Shown: positions 16,886 through 26,499, numbered from the stretch's first letter. The stretch: 64,000 bases of DNA from Microbulbifer litoralis (GCF_023634065.1 NZ_JALKCV010000013.1:62001-126000); one strand, 5' to 3'. Numbers and translations: made by a program. The notes: generated by a model from the letters alone, not told the origin.

Positions 16886-19800
16886 TTAGCGGGTAACATT
16901 CATATTGACTCTGGTTCCATAGCTCAATTCCTGAATCCCGTCGCCATCCAGATCGATAAAATGGACACTGTTGAGTGGGATTGAGCTGGATATCTCCGGC
17001 GAACGATATACCGTCTTGCCGGAGTATGGATCCACAATCGCAATAAACGAATTCCCGGAGCTGTAGAGGTAGTTATGGCTTACATTGAGCAGAAGGTTTC
17101 TATGGCCGTCGCCGTAATTTTCGATCGCCAGTGCGCGAATGTAATTCCCAATGGAAAATACCGAGCGCAACGTCAGGTCCGGCTCGTATATCAGTACCCA
17201 GTTTTGGTCGGAGTAATATCTCGCGACTACGGCGATCTCCCGTGTACCGTCACCATCGAGATCCTCTATGGCAATATCTGTAATGGAGGCGTTGTCGCTC
17301 ACTTCGGCTATATCCCGGATACTGGCGGAATACATCTTGTTGAGAACGCCGTCCCGGCGGGAGGTTACCGACAACTCGGTGCCAGAGGCTGTGACAAGTT
17401 CGGCGGAGTCGTCGTCGTTGAGATCGGCAATGGAAACATCGCGGCCGCCGCCGGCACTGTCGCTCCAGATCAGGGTAGAGTTGGCGACATCGTAAGCAAA
17501 GGTTGCACCATCGGAGGAGGTGACCACAAAATCGGCCAACTGGTCGCCGTTCAGGTCGCCGCAGGCGGTGGCGACACCGGATTCATTTAGCGAAGGGGCT
17601 GTCCACAGGGTGCTTTGGGTCGACGGATCATAGAGGTAGACCGCCGGGTTGTAGACTTCATTGGTGGCGATAAACAGCTCGTAGACGCCGTCGAGATTGT
17701 AGTCGGCGGGACACAAGGCCAGTGCGCCTTCCCAGTTGGATCCCTGCTCCTGCCCTATTTCCAGGACGCCGGTATCGGGGTCCAGGTAAATGAGGCGGGA
17801 ACCCTCACCGCCGCTATCGGTGCTCAGGGAGGCGAAAGAGAGACGGCGCTCGCCGCTGCTCAGGGTGATTGGTTCGCCGCCGAAGAAGGTGCCGTCCAGC
17901 TGGCTCGGCGAGGTGTTAATCCATTCTATTTCAAAGTCTGGGTTCAGCCCCGCGACAACGAGGGCATCAGCCCCACTGTGGCCGGTACCCGATCCCCAGA
18001 TTATCTCCGCTTTGCCATCGTTATCCGCATCGCCGATCAGTAGGCCGCTCTCGTCGCTCCCCGATGTGGTTGATATCCACTCTTCGGTCAGGCCGGATCC
18101 CGAGGTGAAGGTGTAGGCCGCCGCCGATCCCACCACTATTTCCGCTTCCGGGTCGGCGTCGATATTTCCGACGGCAATAGCGGCATATCTCGTGTTCGAT
18201 TTTTCCGTCAGGATAGCTTTTTCCGTAGCGCTATAGACCCGAAGTGCATAGGAGCTATTTGAAATGCCGACGATCTCGTCGATACCGTCGCCATCCAGGT
18301 CGCCGGTCTGCACTTCTCTGTAGCCAAAACCCTCGCCGAAGATCCATTCGTTTTCATAGCTGCTGCCACTGTAACCGAAGATATAGCCATTGGAGAGAAC
18401 TATCTCGATTTGTGGATCTGAATCGGTATTCCCGAGCGTCATGGCCGATCCCAATACGATTTCTGAAGACTGCCATTCCAGTTCCAGGCTTTGAGCGTCT
18501 CGGATCTGTATTATCTGTCCGGTGCCGTAGGTGTGGCCGAGGTCGATCAACAGTACCAGCTCAAGTTGCTTATCGAGGTCCGTGTCGGCCAGGTGTATCG
18601 CGCGAACGCTGTGGCCATCAATCTCGATAAACTCCGCCAGTTTTCTTGTGGCGCCATCTAGGATCAGGAGTTTAGTCTGCGTGTCGTGGTAACTTGAAGT
18701 GAGGCCGACAAAAAATTCTGCTTGCCCATCGCCATTGATTTCTGCGGCGGCAATAGATGAGATGTTTTCATCTTCGCCCGCCAGGCTGAATGGGTAGAGC
18801 CAGTCCTGTATATAGTCGGTTCCATTGTGGGAGAGTGTGAAGAGCCTCTGCCGCCCGTCGGTGATCAACAGTTCATTCTTGTCATCGTTGTCAAAGTCCC
18901 CCAGGCGAATTTGCTCCTGGTTCTTGGCTACCTCAATGCCGCTGCGGCTGAGAGGGTAACGCCTGTCTTCATCGATAACTCTGATAGTGCTGCCGGCAGT
19001 TTCACTATTGTTGTCTCCAGTGACGACGACTTCCCAGTTGAAGTTGGTTTCGTCGACAAACAAAGGCCCGGTTGGTGTCCAGGTTATATTGCCCTTGTCG
19101 TCGATTTCCATGCCGTTGGGACGGGCGAGGAACTGAAAATCGAGCGGGTCGTCATCTTTGTCCTGTGCATCGATCCTGAAGTTTACCGCTTGTCCGTAAA
19201 TGGCGCTTTCCGGGACACCGCTCAATTTCACACTCGGTGGGCTGTCGGCAATCGTCAGCGTGGCAGAATCGGCATCGTCACCATAGCCATCGGTAACCTG
19301 CAGCGCCACTTGCACCCGGTCGTCTTTATGGAAGAATTTCGGAGCCAGGGTTTCGCCGCTGGCTTCCGGTATTTCCTCGCCGTTGACCATCCAAGTATAC
19401 ACATAGCTGAGATCGCGGCGGTCGTGATTCGAAACGCTCACTTCCGCCTGCAATTCTGAATCGGTAAAGGCCGGGGAGGGGGTTATTTGCAGGCTGGTTA
19501 TCTGCGGTGGCGTATTGCGAACCAGTACGCGTACTTCGGAGGGCTCGGAACTCTGTTCGCCATCACTCACCAGCAGTTGGAATACCAGTTCGCCATCTTC
19601 CGAAGGACTCGTAAAGCTGGCCGTGGCTTTATCGGCATTCCGGATTTCCACTTCAGCGCCGGCGGTTTGGGTCCACGAATAGCTTAGAGAGTCTCCGTCA
19701 GCGTCCTCGGCTTTGCCGTTGAGCGGGATTTCCCGGCCGCTGATGACGGGACTGTCGGCACTCGCCTCGGATTGGGGAGCGCTGTTCAATATGATGGTAC

Positions 19801-20302
19801 CAATGTTCCGGCTTGTGGACTTGTCGCCATCAGTGACGATAAGGAAGAGACCGATTTCATCACCTTTAGCAAAGAACTCGGGGCTCAATTGATCGGTTTC
19901 CTCTCCGGGAATTTCATTGCCGTTGAGAATCCAATGGTAGGTGTAGGTGAGGTCATCGCCGTCCGGATCATTGGCCTCCGCCTTTGCCAAAAGAGGGGTA
20001 TCGCTATAGGCCGGGTTAGGCGAGAGGCTCAGGTTTTCAATAGCCGGCGGTTGGTTGGAGGGGCCACCTGAGCTGCTACTGGATCCTCCGCTGGATGAGC
20101 TGCCCGAGGAGGAACTACCGGATGAGCTGGTGGATCCGTTAGATGAACTGCTACTCGAAGAACTGCTGCTTACAGGTCCGCCGGATGAGCTGCCCCCACC
20201 TGAACCACTGTCAGACGAGCCACCGCCACCACCGCAAGCGGCGAGAGACAAAGTAAATAGCGTGAAAAGCAGGTTTCGGGTTGAGGGGGCAATATGGATC
20301 AT
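16886..20302 (-). CDS. large surface lipoprotein with polyserine linker, Ig-like domains and FG-GAP repeats
   Basis: The 1138-residue product is counted from the ATG at 20302 (GGAAGG upstream); a GTG 12 codons earlier is an alternative. A lipobox LSLAAC puts the lipidated Cys at residue 23, followed by Gly/Ser- and polyserine-rich linker to about residue 85. Three to four PKD/cadherin-like Ig repeats follow (each with NGEEIPE or NGNEIPG and DGDDLTYTYHW patterns), then about eight to ten FG-GAP/VCBS repeats with calcium-loop motifs such as DFDNDDKNE, DLDGDGIDE, DADNDGKAE and DLDGDGTRE, likely a seven-bladed propeller or two. No catalytic motif was seen. Likely an outer-membrane calcium-binding adhesion or glycan-binding protein; its GC content is lower than its neighbours. 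Confidence 0.8.
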   Translation of the reverse strand: MIHIAPSTRNLLFTLFTLSLAACGGGGGSSDSGSGGGSSSGGPVSSSSSSSSSSNGSTSSSGSSSSGSSSSGGSSSSSGGPSNQPPAIENLSLSPNPAYSDTPLLAKAEANDPDGDDLTYTYHWILNGNEIPGEETDQLSPEFFAKGDEIGLFLIVTDGDKSTSRNIGTIILNSAPQSEASADSPVISGREIPLNGKAEDADGDSLSYSWTQTAGAEVEIRNADKATASFTSPSEDGELVFQLLVSDGEQSSEPSEVRVLVRNTPPQITSLQITPSPAFTDSELQAEVSVSNHDRRDLSYVYTWMVNGEEIPEASGETLAPKFFHKDDRVQVALQVTDGYGDDADSATLTIADSPPSVKLSGVPESAIYGQAVNFRIDAQDKDDDPLDFQFLARPNGMEIDDKGNITWTPTGPLFVDETNFNWEVVVTGDNNSETAGSTIRVIDEDRRYPLSRSGIEVAKNQEQIRLGDFDNDDKNELLITDGRQRLFTLSHNGTDYIQDWLYPFSLAGEDENISSIAAAEINGDGQAEFFVGLTSSYHDTQTKLLILDGATRKLAEFIEIDGHSVRAIHLADTDLDKQLELVLLIDLGHTYGTGQIIQIRDAQSLELEWQSSEIVLGSAMTLGNTDSDPQIEIVLSNGYIFGYSGSSYENEWIFGEGFGYREVQTGDLDGDGIDEIVGISNSSYALRVYSATEKAILTEKSNTRYAAIAVGNIDADPEAEIVVGSAAAYTFTSGSGLTEEWISTTSGSDESGLLIGDADNDGKAEIIWGSGTGHSGADALVVAGLNPDFEIEWINTSPSQLDGTFFGGEPITLSSGERRLSFASLSTDSGGEGSRLIYLDPDTGVLEIGQEQGSNWEGALALCPADYNLDGVYELFIATNEVYNPAVYLYDPSTQSTLWTAPSLNESGVATACGDLNGDQLADFVVTSSDGATFAYDVANSTLIWSDSAGGGRDVSIADLNDDDSAELVTASGTELSVTSRRDGVLNKMYSASIRDIAEVSDNASITDIAIEDLDGDGTREIAVVARYYSDQNWVLIYEPDLTLRSVFSIGNYIRALAIENYGDGHRNLLLNVSHNYLYSSGNSFIAIVDPYSGKTVYRSPEISSSIPLNSVHFIDLDGDGIQELSYGTRVNMNVTR

Positions 20303-20512
20303 GGGTCGGCCCTTCCGGGGCATTATTGGTTTTATCACAGTGGGTCGCTGGGCCCGATACGGGCAGCTTATTCTTGATAACTATGCCACGGGATTCAAGC
20401 CGGGGAGTTCTGTACGGCAGGGGGGATATCTGCACTCCGGGCAGGGACAAAAGCGGGCCCGGAGCGCCAAAACCGCGGTATACGGTGTTTAGGGGAGGGG
20501 TTGTGCGTCAGG

Positions 20513-20534
20513 ACCGCCGGGTCTATCCGGCGGT
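20513..20534. other. stem-loop overlapping the 3' end of the universal stress gene
   Basis: Arms ACCGCCGG (20513-20520) and CCGGCGGT (20527-20534) enclose GTCTAT and include the stop codon region of the minus-strand gene. No T-tract follows on the minus strand, so a terminator function is weakly supported. Confidence 0.4.
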
Positions 20535-21365
20535 TGCGGACGCATTACATACCATTACATCCACGTCGAGAGACCCGATCACCCGCTCCGCGGTATTGCC
20601 CCGCAGCAGCGAGCCGGTTTCCCCGTACTGGTTCAGGGTGCCCATCACCACCAGGTCCGCGTCGACTTCCTTTGCCACCTCGGCCACGACTTCGTTGGTA
20701 TAGCCCTGCTTGACGTGAATGCGGTGCGTGGGCACGCCGGTCTTGTCGGCCAGCTTGGCCAGGGCGCCGCGGTCCGGGTAGAGCATGGAGTCCAGGTAGG
20801 CGTTCACCAGGTGCAGTTCGGCACCGTAGCGCTCGGCAAAGTAGCTGGCCTGGGAGCTGATCAGTCGATTGAGTTCGCGCTGGGCAGTCTTCTGGGCCTG
20901 GAAGTTGACGGTGGCCAGTACCACCTTGCGGTTGCTTTTGGCTCCGGGGCGAATCAGCACGACCGGGCACTTGGCCTGTTTCAGTACCTGCCACTTGGAT
21001 TCGGCAAAGGTGAAGCGACGGCTGGTTTTGGCGTGCACCGGCAGGTAGACCAGTTCGGCGCCGTAGCGTTTGGATTCCTGGATGATCGCGCCCTGCCAGT
21101 CGCTCGACCAGCAGACCTGCAGTTCGTAGTCCAGGCCGGCGTCCTCCACCGGTTTGCGGATCTGGTCGCGGAACCAGAATTCGTCGCGGAACAGGTGATC
21201 ATTGCTTGCGCGGGTGTCGACGGCCTCGCCATCCACGGCCACGAAGATGACCAGTTTGGGCTGCGGGTCACGCAGCTTTGCGGTGGTGAGCACGCGCTCA
21301 AGGGCGACATGGTTGTCGTCGTTGGGGTCGACGACGACAAAGATGGTTTTCGGCTCGGCTTGCAT
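20523..21365 (-). CDS. tandem universal stress protein (two UspA domains)
   Basis: The 280-residue cytoplasmic protein has two Usp folds. The first (about residues 1-140) begins TIFVVVDPNDDNHVALERVL and ends ECPVVLIR-like (AKCPVVLIRPG); the second (about 145-275) begins KVVLATVNFQ and ends with VVMGTLNQYGETGSLLRGN and a final VMVCNA strand. The second domain keeps the ATP-binding pattern G-2x-G-9x-G(S/T) only approximately (GTLNQYGETGSLLRGNTAE), so nucleotide binding is uncertain. Layout resembles E. coli UspE. Such proteins act in general stress survival. No link to polysaccharide use is visible; it is a housekeeping insertion in the locus. Confidence 0.88.
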   Translation of the reverse strand: MQAEPKTIFVVVDPNDDNHVALERVLTTAKLRDPQPKLVIFVAVDGEAVDTRASNDHLFRDEFWFRDQIRKPVEDAGLDYELQVCWSSDWQGAIIQESKRYGAELVYLPVHAKTSRRFTFAESKWQVLKQAKCPVVLIRPGAKSNRKVVLATVNFQAQKTAQRELNRLISSQASYFAERYGAELHLVNAYLDSMLYPDRGALAKLADKTGVPTHRIHVKQGYTNEVVAEVAKEVDADLVVMGTLNQYGETGSLLRGNTAERVIGSLDVDVMVCNASATAG

Positions 21366-21524
21366 TTTCTCTCCTCGGCTGGGAATTCCATGTTCCCGTG
21401 CCGCGCCAGCCGCGCATACCCCTCGGCCGGCAGCGGCCGGCGGGGAGAGATTAACATACCTTTGTCATAAACAGTGGGGCGGGGGATGGGTTGCCGGTGA
21501 ATCGGGGAGGCCTGTTCCCGGGTG

Positions 21525-21552
21525 GGACCGGCCCCCTGGCGGGGGCCGGTCC
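21525..21552. terminator. perfect 12-bp inverted repeat between DUF3014 and universal stress genes
   Basis: Arms GGACCGGCCCCC (21525-21536) and GGGGGCCGGTCC (21541-21552) enclose TGGC. It lies just after the stop of the minus-strand DUF3014 gene. No T-tract follows, so it is a strong hairpin of probable, not proven, terminator function. Confidence 0.55.
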
Positions 21553-21583
21553 GTTGGAACAATATTGATGACGGTTGCCCGGT

Positions 21584-22420
21584 TCAGTCGCCGGCAGAGG
21601 GCGATACCTGCTCCAGTTCCGCTTTCAGCTCCCGCAGCTTTTCCTTGACCCGCGCGGCATTGTCCGGCCCCATCCGGATCATCAGCTTGTGCACGCCGGG
21701 CAGCCGCTCCAGTTTGGGATCGGCGAATTTGTAGTAGACCGACGGGCGCACCAGTTGGATGGGCTGTTCCGCTTCGGAGGCGGCCAGGGCCTGGTCGATG
21801 GCCTTCAGCACCACGTCGTGGAAACTCTGGTTGCGCATGCCCAGTTCGCCGTAGGCCTCCTGCAGCCGCGGGTACCAGAAGCGGTAGAGATCGACGGCCT
21901 TGGCTGTGTCCATCATCGCCAGCAGCCGCACCGGCACGTCGTAGCGCTGGTAGTTCTCTTCCGACAGCACCATGCCGGTGGCGCCTTCTTCTTTCACCGC
22001 CAATTCGCCCTGCGGGGCCTTGTAGGGCCGGTTCTTGGCCATCATCTGGCCGCTGGAGGCGGCGTTGACCGCGGCTACCCACTTGCGCAGCAGTTCGTCG
22101 GAAACCAGCCAGCGGCCGAGGGCGCCGTCCGGCGCCAGGCTGAGCAGGTCGCCGCGGAAGGTTTCATCGCTGTCGTTCAGTGGCGGGAGTTCGCGCTCCG
22201 GCTCGGCGGGCTCGGGTGCGGGTTGCGCTGTTTCCGGCTCGGCGGGTTCGGGCTCCAGGTCCGGCGCCGGCTCTTCCTGCGGTTGGGGCTCTTCGGTCAC
22301 CACGGGCGGTGCGGGTTTGGGCGGTTTGTCCGCGGAGAGAATAAAGTAGGCGGCAATGGCGACGGTGGCGATGACGGCCAGGCCGATGATCCAGCCGCGA
22401 TTTGATTGATGTTCCGACAT
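21584..22420 (-). CDS. DUF3014-family membrane-anchored protein
   Basis: The 278-residue product starts at an ATG preceded by AAGGAGAGCCGGGG; a longer frame exists but has no ribosome site. Residues 10-28 (WIIGLAVIATVAIAAYFIL) form one membrane helix, followed by a proline/glutamate-rich periplasmic spacer (about 33-85) and a conserved globular domain (about 90-275). That domain has LPPLNDSDETFRGDL, RWLVSDELLRKWVAAVNAASSG, RYDVPVRLLAMMDTAKAVDLYRFWYPRLQEAY and VKLPGVHKL-like blocks, the pattern of DUF3014. Function is unknown for the family. It is divergent from the malS-like gene and upstream of the universal stress gene on the same strand. Confidence 0.88.
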   Translation of the reverse strand: MSEHQSNRGWIIGLAVIATVAIAAYFILSADKPPKPAPPVVTEEPQPQEEPAPDLEPEPAEPETAQPAPEPAEPERELPPLNDSDETFRGDLLSLAPDGALGRWLVSDELLRKWVAAVNAASSGQMMAKNRPYKAPQGELAVKEEGATGMVLSEENYQRYDVPVRLLAMMDTAKAVDLYRFWYPRLQEAYGELGMRNQSFHDVVLKAIDQALAASEAEQPIQLVRPSVYYKFADPKLERLPGVHKLMIRMGPDNAARVKEKLRELKAELEQVSPSAGD

Positions 22421-22573
22421 CCCCGGCTCTCCTTGATTGAGTCTCTGGGCGCGATGGTTCCACGTGTTCTGTGACGGATCTCCCAACGGGAAAGTTCCCG
22501 CCATTGTCCCTTTGTATGGTAGCTGCCGCGATAATGCAATCGGCGCGACCGCCCGGACAGACTTAATGGTCGC

Positions 22574-22598
22574 GCTACGCCCCCGTCCCCGGAGGATG
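22574..22598. promoter_or_regulatory. putative MalT-like box upstream of the malS-like gene
   Basis: GCTACGCCCC (22574-22583) is followed by a degenerate inverted copy ending in GGAGGATG (22591-22598). The same start GCTACGCCCC and a GGATG end occur before the chloride-type amylase (24382-24405). The end lies 66 bases before the start codon, as at the MFS gene. Confidence 0.4.
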
Positions 22599-22664
22599 TG
22601 GGCGGTGCTGCCAATGGTAGAGTGGGATGATCGAAATACCGTTGATGTCTAGCGAGAGAATAAA

Positions 22665-24317
22665 ATGAAACGTATCGCCGCCGGCCTGATTGCCCTGTTG
22701 GGGCTCAACGCCTGTACCGACCCGAGCGTCGCGGAACCACAGACCAGCGACAACGCCTGGTCCAGCGCCACCGTCTATTTCCTGCTGCCGGACCGTTTCC
22801 GCAATGGCGATCCCGACAACGACCTCAGCTATGGCCGCAAGCGCGACGGGGCCCGGCTGCGCAACTTTGCCGGCGGCGACCTGCGCGGTGTGATCGGCAA
22901 GCTCGAGGAGGGCTACTTCAACGACCTGGGGGTGGACGCCCTGTGGATGTCGCCGGTCTACCGGCAGATCGAGGGCGCCACCGACGAGGGCACCGGGCGC
23001 ACCTACGCCTACCACGGCTACTGGCCCCGGGACTGGACTGCCGTCGACCGCAATTTCGGTACCGAGGCGGATCTGGCCGAGTTGATCGATAGCGCACACC
23101 GCCGGGGGATCCGTGTACTGCTGGATGTGGTCATCAACCACACCGGGCCGGTCACGGAAAAGGATCCGCTGTGGCCGCAGTCCTGGGTCAGGCCCGGGCC
23201 CGTCTGCGACTGGTCCGGATTCGCCGGCACCGTGGCCTGCACGCTGGTCGAGAACCTGCCGGATATCCGCACCGAGCGCGAGGAGCCGGTGGCATTGCCG
23301 CCGCAGCTGGTTGAACAGTGGCGCCGGGAAGGGCGCCTGGCGCAGGAGCAGGCGGAGCTGGATGCCTTTTTCGAGCGCACCGGTTATCCGCGCACGCCGA
23401 GATACTACCTGATCAAGTGGGCGACCGACTGGGTGCGGGAATACGGTGTGGACGGTTTCCGTGTGGACACCACCAAGCATGTGGAGCCGGAGGCCTGGGC
23501 GCAACTCAAAAAAGAGGCGGATACGGCACTGGCGCAGTGGCGGGCCGAAAACCCCGAGCGGAAACTCGGCGACCGCGACTTTTACATGGTGGGTGAAGTC
23601 TACGGCTACGGTATCAATGATTTCGGTGCGAGCGAGGGGCGGGACTACGATTTCGGCGATCGCAAAGTGGATTTTTTCGACTACGGTTTCGACAGCCTGA
23701 TCAATTTCGACCTGGTGCAGAGCGCCGACGGGGACATGGAGACAATTTTCTCCAGCTATTCCGACAGCCTGCACGGCGGGGCCCTCGATGGCGTTGGCGT
23801 GCTCAACTACCTGGCGTCCCACGACGATATGCATTCCTTCGACCGCGAGCGCCAACGCGCGCGAGAGGCGGCGATCAAGCTGCTGTTGGCCCCGGGGGCC
23901 GCACAGATCTATTACGGCGATGAACTGGGCCGCACCCTGACCGCGTCCGCCAACGGCGACGCCCAGTTGCGCAGCCCGATGAACTGGGCGGACCTGGACG
24001 AGCCGCAAACCCGCGAGTTGCTGTCCCACTGGCAGAAGCTGGGCCGCTTCCGGCGCGCGCATACCGCAGTCGGGGCCGGTGTCCACAGTCAACTGGCCGA
24101 CAAGCCCTACACCTTTGCCCGCACCCTGGACGGCTCGCCCTCGGTGGTGGTCGCGGTCGACAGCGGGCGGGGACAGAAGTCCATCACAGTCGGCGACATT
24201 TTTGCCGAAGGCACAAAGCTGCAGGATTTCTATTCCGGCAAAACGGCGTTGGTCGAGGGCGGTCGCGTGAGCCTGGATACACCCTCCGGGCTGGTGCTGC
24301 TGGCGCCGGCGGAATAG
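22665..24317 (+). CDS. periplasmic GH13 alpha-amylase lipoprotein (MalS-like)
   Basis: The 550-residue protein carries a lipobox (LGLNAC, Cys17), so it is a lipoprotein. The barrel begins SSATVYFLLPDRFRNGDPDND. Catalytic blocks are LLDVVINHTG, GVDGFRVDTTKHVEPEAW with nucleophile Asp268, MVGEVYGYG with Glu311 and LASHDDMHS with Asp387. The sequence GFRVDTTKHVE and the long insertion between residues 165 and 245 resemble periplasmic alpha-amylase MalS (GH13 subfamily 19), which trims long maltodextrins from the reducing end. The malS call is by motif resemblance only. Monocistronic, with a terminator at 24340-24366. Confidence 0.88.
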   Translation: MKRIAAGLIALLGLNACTDPSVAEPQTSDNAWSSATVYFLLPDRFRNGDPDNDLSYGRKRDGARLRNFAGGDLRGVIGKLEEGYFNDLGVDALWMSPVYRQIEGATDEGTGRTYAYHGYWPRDWTAVDRNFGTEADLAELIDSAHRRGIRVLLDVVINHTGPVTEKDPLWPQSWVRPGPVCDWSGFAGTVACTLVENLPDIRTEREEPVALPPQLVEQWRREGRLAQEQAELDAFFERTGYPRTPRYYLIKWATDWVREYGVDGFRVDTTKHVEPEAWAQLKKEADTALAQWRAENPERKLGDRDFYMVGEVYGYGINDFGASEGRDYDFGDRKVDFFDYGFDSLINFDLVQSADGDMETIFSSYSDSLHGGALDGVGVLNYLASHDDMHSFDRERQRAREAAIKLLLAPGAAQIYYGDELGRTLTASANGDAQLRSPMNWADLDEPQTRELLSHWQKLGRFRRAHTAVGAGVHSQLADKPYTFARTLDGSPSVVVAVDSGRGQKSITVGDIFAEGTKLQDFYSGKTALVEGGRVSLDTPSGLVLLAPAE

Positions 24318-24339
24318 ACCGGCTTCCCGTCTCCGGCAG

Positions 24340-24366
24340 ATCCCCCGCGATCGGGCGGGGGATTTT
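24340..24366 (+). terminator. rho-independent terminator after the malS-like gene
   Basis: Arms ATCCCCCGC (24340-24348) and GCGGGGGAT (24355-24363), loop GATCGG, then TTTT (24363-24366). It lies 22 bases after the stop codon. Confidence 0.8.
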
Positions 24367-24381
24367 CTGGCGCTTGAATTT

Positions 24382-24405
24382 GCTACGCCCCACAGTGGGT
24401 GGATG
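24382..24405. promoter_or_regulatory. putative MalT-like box upstream of the chloride-type amylase
   Basis: GCTACGCCCCACAGTGGGTGGATG has a GC-rich inverted character (CCCAC/GTGGG) and ends in GGTGGATG like the other starch-gene boxes. It lies 99 bases before the start codon, further than at the other genes. Weaker match than 11046-11069. Confidence 0.35.
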
Positions 24406-24504
24406 CCGGGGATTTCCCCCTTTCCTTAAGCTGTTCCCGCGCTGCCCGGCAAGCTGTTCGGCCGGCAGTTGAAAACTCCTGAATAACAATAACGGGAAAC
24501 AGCG

Positions 24505-26499
24505 ATGAAACCACAGACCCAGACCAGCAACTGGTTTGCGGGCGCGGCCATGGTGCTCGGCGCGCTCGCCAGTAACAATCTTTCCGCCGGCACAGCATTT
24601 GTGCACCTGTTCGAATGGCGTTGGAATGATATCGCCAGCGAGTGTGAAAACTTCCTCGGTCCCAAGGGCTACGATGCAGTACAGATCTCGCCGCCGCAGG
24701 AACATATCAGCCTCGACACCTGGTGGGCCCGCTACCAGCCGGTAACCTACACCAACCTCACCAGTCGCAGCGGTACCGAGTCGGAGCTGGCCAGCATGAT
24801 CCAGCGTTGCCACGCCGCCGGCGTCAAGGTGTACGCGGATGCGGTGATCAATCACACCGCCGCCTGGAACAGCGGCGGCACCGGCTGGGGCGGCACGCCC
24901 TGGAGCCTGACCAACCACCCGGAATTCTCCCCCGCGGATTATCACTCCAACTGCGATATCGACAACTATGCGGATGCCGGCAATGTCTGGAATTGCCGCC
25001 TCAGCGGACTGCCGGACCTGGATACCGGTTCCGGTTATGTGCGCGACACCCTGGCGGCCTACTTCAGCAAGCTGTCGAATATGGGCGTGGACGGATTCCG
25101 TATCGATGCGGTCAAGCATATGAGCCCCGCCGACCTCGGTGCCATTCTCGGCGCCGCCGGCAACCCCTGGGTTTTCTCCGAGGTGATCGGCGCGGCCGGG
25201 GAGGCGGCGGAAATCCAACCCGCAAACTACACCCACCTGGGGCGGGTTACCGAGTTCAAGTACGGCACCGATGTGGCCAGCAATTTCAACGGCCAGATCA
25301 GGAACCTGGAGACCATCGGCGAGTCCTGGGGACTGCTGCCCTCGTCCGACGCCGTGCAATTTATCGATAACCACGACCGCGAGCGCGGCCACGGCGGCGG
25401 GGGCAATTTCACCTATAAGGATGGAGCCAAATACAACCTGGCGAATGTATTCATGCTGGCGCATCCCTACGGCTACCCGAAAGTGATGTCCGGCTACGCG
25501 TTTACCGACACCGATATCGGCCCGCCCGCCAGCGGCCCGCAGGACTGCGGCAACAGCGCCTGGATCTGCCAGCACCGCTGGGGCAACATCGCCAACATGG
25601 TCGGTTTTCGCAACCATGTGGACGGCACCCCGCTGCAGAACTGGTGGGACAACGGCGATAACCAGATCGCTTTCAGCCGCGGGCAGAAGGGGTTTGTCGT
25701 GATCAACAACGAAAGCGGCGGCCTGGAGCAGGACCTGTACACCGGCCTGCCCGCCGGGGACTACTGCAATGTCCTGGCGGGAGACGAGCCTTGCAGCGGC
25801 GATGTGATCAGCGTGGATGCCGATGGCTACGCACAGTTCAGTGTGGCCGCCAACAGCGCCGCGGCGATTCACGGCGGCGCCCCCGCAGCGCCCTGCAGCG
25901 ACTGCATCGCGCAGAATTTCCCGCAGCTCCATTTCCGCGGTACGCCCAATAACTGGGGTGCCGCAGCCATGGAACTGGTGGCGGACAACACCTGGCGTAC
26001 GACGGTGGTGTTTGACGGCAGCAGCGAACAGCGTTTCAAGTTTGATGTGGAGGGCGACTGGAGCTGGAATTACGGCGACAGCGACGCCGACGGTGTCCTG
26101 GAGCAGGGCGGTGGCGATATCCACACACCGGTCAGCGGTCGCTATCGCGTGGAGGTCAACGACCAGACCCTGGCCTACAGCCTGACCTGCCTGTCGGATT
26201 GCGGCGCCCTGCAATCCAACCTGCCGTCACTCTATTTTCGCGGCACAGCCAACAGCTGGGGCAGCACGGCGATGACACTGGTGGCGGACAATACCTGGCA
26301 AGCAACGGTGTCCTTCGACGGCAGTACCGATCAACGTTTCAAGGTGGACGTCCACGGCGACTGGAGTGAAAACTACGGCGACAACGACGCGGACGGCACC
26401 CTGGAGCAGACCGGTGCCGATATCTACACGGATGTCAGCGGCAGTTATCGTGTCACCGTAAACGACGCGGCCATGAGCTACTCGATCGAGGCCCAATAG
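24505..26499 (+). CDS. secreted chloride-type GH13 alpha-amylase with two C-terminal starch-binding-like modules
   Basis: The 664-residue protein has a signal peptide ending near LSA-GTAF. The catalytic part (about 30-455) follows the Pseudoalteromonas haloplanktis amylase closely: TAFVHLFEWRWNDIA, GFRIDAVKHM with nucleophile Asp201, FSEVIG with Glu226, FIDNHDRERGHGG with Asp291, and YPKVMSGY. By analogy the chloride ligands are Arg199, Asn289 and Lys326, all present, so chloride activation is likely. Two tandem modules (about 472-560 and 573-664) share RGT.N.WG and DNTW patterns and about half their residues; they resemble starch-binding beta-sandwiches, but I cannot assign a CBM family. It should start attack on starch outside the cell or in the periplasm. 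Confidence 0.92.
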   Translation: MKPQTQTSNWFAGAAMVLGALASNNLSAGTAFVHLFEWRWNDIASECENFLGPKGYDAVQISPPQEHISLDTWWARYQPVTYTNLTSRSGTESELASMIQRCHAAGVKVYADAVINHTAAWNSGGTGWGGTPWSLTNHPEFSPADYHSNCDIDNYADAGNVWNCRLSGLPDLDTGSGYVRDTLAAYFSKLSNMGVDGFRIDAVKHMSPADLGAILGAAGNPWVFSEVIGAAGEAAEIQPANYTHLGRVTEFKYGTDVASNFNGQIRNLETIGESWGLLPSSDAVQFIDNHDRERGHGGGGNFTYKDGAKYNLANVFMLAHPYGYPKVMSGYAFTDTDIGPPASGPQDCGNSAWICQHRWGNIANMVGFRNHVDGTPLQNWWDNGDNQIAFSRGQKGFVVINNESGGLEQDLYTGLPAGDYCNVLAGDEPCSGDVISVDADGYAQFSVAANSAAAIHGGAPAAPCSDCIAQNFPQLHFRGTPNNWGAAAMELVADNTWRTTVVFDGSSEQRFKFDVEGDWSWNYGDSDADGVLEQGGGDIHTPVSGRYRVEVNDQTLAYSLTCLSDCGALQSNLPSLYFRGTANSWGSTAMTLVADNTWQATVSFDGSTDQRFKVDVHGDWSENYGDNDADGTLEQTGADIYTDVSGSYRVTVNDAAMSYSIEAQ

